From Stercorarius parasiticus (taxonomy: Eukaryota; Chordata; Aves; Charadriiformes; Stercorariidae), in contig VWZL01001361.1 of the NCBI GenBank assembly GCA_013396915.1, positions 1,014,740-1,078,739 on the forward strand: a stretch of 64,000 nucleotides of DNA, in the 5' to 3' direction. Below the pieces are notes generated by a model, which worked only from the letters and a program-made list of their open reading frames with translations, did no database searches and had not been told where the DNA came from. Made by a program: the position numbers and the translations under genes. Below are positions 61,601-64,000 of the stretch, one piece after another. Positions within the stretch are counted from its first letter, which is position 1. Each line of letters starts with the position of its first letter.

Positions 61601-64000
61601 CAGCAGGTTCAAGCTTCACGCTGGCAGCAGGTATTTCACAAGCAAGAATGTTTTAGTCTCTTGAGAACCTTTGACACAGTAGAGAAGAATACAGAAAAAC
61701 TCCTTGTGTCAGGAGTTGATGAATTGAGGCAGCCTCTAACTTCGGGGCTAAAAGAGAGACAGGACTACTTTTAGCTCTGGTGAGTAAACCGTAAGTATCA
61801 GGGAGAAGCTTTAAAGGGAAGATACAGGCTTACAAAAACACCAAGCAGAGAAGTTCCAGATAATGCAACTTGTCCAGCTCTTTCTATCCTTGTTGAGAAC
61901 CTCTCTAATTTGAAATGAGCAGACATGTTTTTTCTATGAAAGGTTCCCCATCTTCAAGACATGAAGTATAGCATGACAAAGATGGAGTAAGGAATGCAGC
62001 TGTAAATGCTGCAATTGCAGGTCTGTGAACAGGGGTCAGAGTCTTCAGCTGCACCAGTTGCAAGTTATTTGGTTATCTCAGTGAGCTCTTTATTCTAGGA
62101 ACAATGTTCCATGAGATTAACCTGGACGGTAAGCAAAATGAAAGGGCATACTTCTGCAATTATTGGACAGATCCTGGTAATATTGTAGGAAACAACTCAC
62201 CTCCCTGTCATAACATCACACATATTTTGAGGAGATGTCTGCAACATGTATCTCTTACCCATGTCTGTAAGCCTCATGTGATGTAAAGCATTGCACTGGT
62301 ATCACAATGCCATGCAGCCTAGAAAGGACAGGCAAGATTTCACAGTGATGATGTCCTAGTGGACTGAGAACCATTACCTCTTGATGATCCTCTTGTTATG
62401 GCAACTGTTCAAGTGTGCAAATAAAGAGGACCTATTCCATCCGAGCTGAGCGTCCTCTATTTCTAAGACCTCAATTAAAAAAACAGCACTCAACATAGTG
62501 AAAAAATTGAATGGAAGAGACCTTTTAAATAATGGTTCTCACTGACAATGAAATGAAAGCTTTTCTTGTGGCTGTATGAAAAGAAATATCTTTAAATGCA
62601 TGAGATGTGAAACTATTCCTCTCTATAACAATTGAGTGTCAGCAGATATAGTCTCCATCTTGAACTTAAAAGGGAAGAACATTTAGATTGGTAGATAGAC
62701 AATCAGTTACCAGCCTTGTTTCCTCTTCCATCTGCTGTTAACTTCTCACTCCTGTGTTGCACAGTGAGGTTCTACAGACCTGAATAACAACACAGAGCCT
62801 CCTTCTCAACAGCCAGTCTGAGGAGACTGAAATCCAATGCTGTCAGCAGTAACACAGGAGAAATCCAGCTGAGGCTTGATCCTGTGAAAGGATGACTCTT
62901 GAGGCTGCTGACATTTGAGTGACATTACCAAGCTGGACAGCTATATAAGATTACAGAGAATAAAGAACTTGCCTTGGTGATGAACACTCACAATCCATCA
63001 AAGACAAAAAAACAAGCTGTTTCTCACAGAACATACTAAATGCCCCTTAATGGAGAAGCTTGGTGCCAGAGGAATTTCTGATACTAAACAGAAGTATCTG
63101 CTTCACTGAAAGCCAGAAAAGATCGTGCCATCTGATGATCCTTAAAGATGACAGAAGAGGAAGTAGTCCAGTTAGATGAGATTTCCAGTTCTTTCACCAA
63201 AGAGGGTGACTACATTAGTTTCAAAACTGGTGCTAAAGAAAGCATAATGATAGTAAGAAAAATGAGGCTGGATTAATTTCATTCAGACCCCATTCAAAGA
63301 GGCACTTTGGTATTCAATGAAGATACAGGACATTTACAGCTATTTATCTGAGACCTCACAGATACTCTGCAATTGCGACTGGCTGGCTCAGAGCCAGAAC
63401 AATAGTAAAACATTGGTCAGACATCACAGGGCACAGTAGCCTTGCATTAGTCCAGACAGAATGGTGAAGGGGAGCAGGAACAATGTTTTCTGGACTGTGA
63501 TCTTAGGCGACCAATCTGTAAGAACAGGCTTAGGTTTGAAAACTTGGGTTGGTGCCAAATACCAAGAGGCACATGCCGGACTAATCACTTGTGACTCACA
63601 AAAGCTATATAACCCAGGATTTAAAAAGGAACCCTTTTTAGAGGCTCCCTGGGGGAATCCTAGCAGATCTGGAACATTATCAATCTGGAGCCTGAAAGTC
63701 TGCAATAAAGTACAATGGCTAGTCACACAACCCTTTTAAAGGCAAGAAGAATCTTGCAACTGTTTCAGTGGCCAATACCAAGCCACCACAAGTTGCACAA
63801 AGTGGAGTAATGACACAGCAAGTAACCACAGACAAGGAGAGCACATGACTGATAAAAAGGCCAAAAAAAGTTTCTGAGGACAGTACGGAAAAATGTGGAA
63901 CAACTAAATTGTATGAGAAATTTTCAACACCCAACCACTCTGTCTCAACAAGCAAAAAATAAAATAAAATAATGGAAACAGTATTATGAAGACCCTGTTT
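58678..64000 (-). other. Intron upstream of the first exon in the window (partial)
   Basis: AT-rich non-coding sequence. The family has an exon ending in a YTYDE-like peptide just before the 58.6 kb exon, but I could not find it here, so it probably lies beyond 64000. Open frames around 61155-61612, 62104-62286 and 63424-63955 are short, lack splice context and match nothing I know. I recognise no transposable element in this stretch. From about 61.5 kb onward the plus strand is rather purine-rich. Confidence 0.6.

Larger units (their letters stand above)
1..64000 (-). other. STXBP5L: STXBP5L (tomosyn-2) gene body, internal part
   Basis: Fourteen exons on the minus strand join in consistent phase into one reading frame of about 515 codons. 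Family knowledge: tomosyns are Lgl-related proteins with two WD40 propellers and a C-terminal R-SNARE-like motif. They bind syntaxin-1 and SNAP-25 and restrain vesicle priming in neurons and endocrine cells. The frame shows WD-repeat signatures (MCSHSDGSLTLWNLK, GHADGSVKFWDASA), the LLGL-family stretch FSGGLSYDKACRRPSL, and a Ser/Pro-rich linker. Tomosyn-2 is preferred over tomosyn-1 (STXBP5) because of paralogue-specific peptides such as RGLSNFYPDLTKRIRTSYQS and VGEGKATAEIVEEDPF. Neither end of the gene is in the window: there is no initiator exon, no SNARE-motif exon and no terminal exon. Introns range from about 180 bp to about 9 kb. Confidence 0.93.

Noticed and set aside
61155..63955. Cluster of open frames that could suggest a second gene
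   Set aside because: The frames are short and on both strands, with no recognised motif and no splice continuity. They fit chance frames in intron.
1..64000. Prokaryotic-type systems (operons, CRISPR, toxin-antitoxin, phage)
   Set aside because: The gene structure is spliced vertebrate with CR1 and LTR repeats. Nothing of that kind is present.

Overview
The window is vertebrate nuclear DNA, almost certainly from a bird. It carries several 5'-truncated CR1 LINEs with the typical avian 3' end (ATTCTATG-type tails), LTRs that look avian, AT-rich introns and short spliced exons. From memory, the larger LTR family resembles ones common in songbirds and related Neoaves. That is recollection, not a database match.

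One gene accounts for all the coding sequence I can support. It is on the minus strand and runs through the whole window. Fourteen consecutive exons (about 1.55 kb of coding sequence, about 515 codons) have matching splice sites and phases and encode the middle of tomosyn-2 (STXBP5L), a syntaxin-binding protein of the Lgl/WD40 family. In transcript order they are 58554-58677, 56816-56894, 56482-56636, 55123-55195, 52249-52396, 50505-50572, 49230-49270, 45730-45947, 41577-41749, 32415-32540, 27851-28002, 26145-26216, 18945-19010 and 10234-10284. The first eleven encode the end of the first WD40 propeller, the LLGL-family core and much of the second propeller. The last three (72, 66 and 51 bp) begin and end in the same phase and encode the hypervariable linker, the part that varies between tomosyn splice forms. 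The 5' exons lie beyond 64000. The C-terminal exons, including the SNARE motif, lie below position 1.

The rest is intron. Positions 1-10233 and 58678-64000 are the flanking introns. The 32.5-41.6 kb intron holds a 756-bp direct duplication split by a 6-N gap, and two head-to-head LTRs of one family. The 10.3-18.9 kb intron holds a clean 338-bp solo LTR with a 6-bp target-site duplication and a GC-rich block at 13.4-14.0 kb. The 52.4-55.1 kb intron holds a long CR1 interrupted by a 516-N gap.

I found no prokaryotic-type system, CRISPR array, tRNA or rRNA. Nearly all ATG-initiated open frames of 60-140 codons are chance frames in introns, exon read-throughs or repeat-derived. The most useful points are the linker exon architecture, a linker segment I could not locate, the solo LTR, and the likely assembly artefact at 34-35.6 kb.
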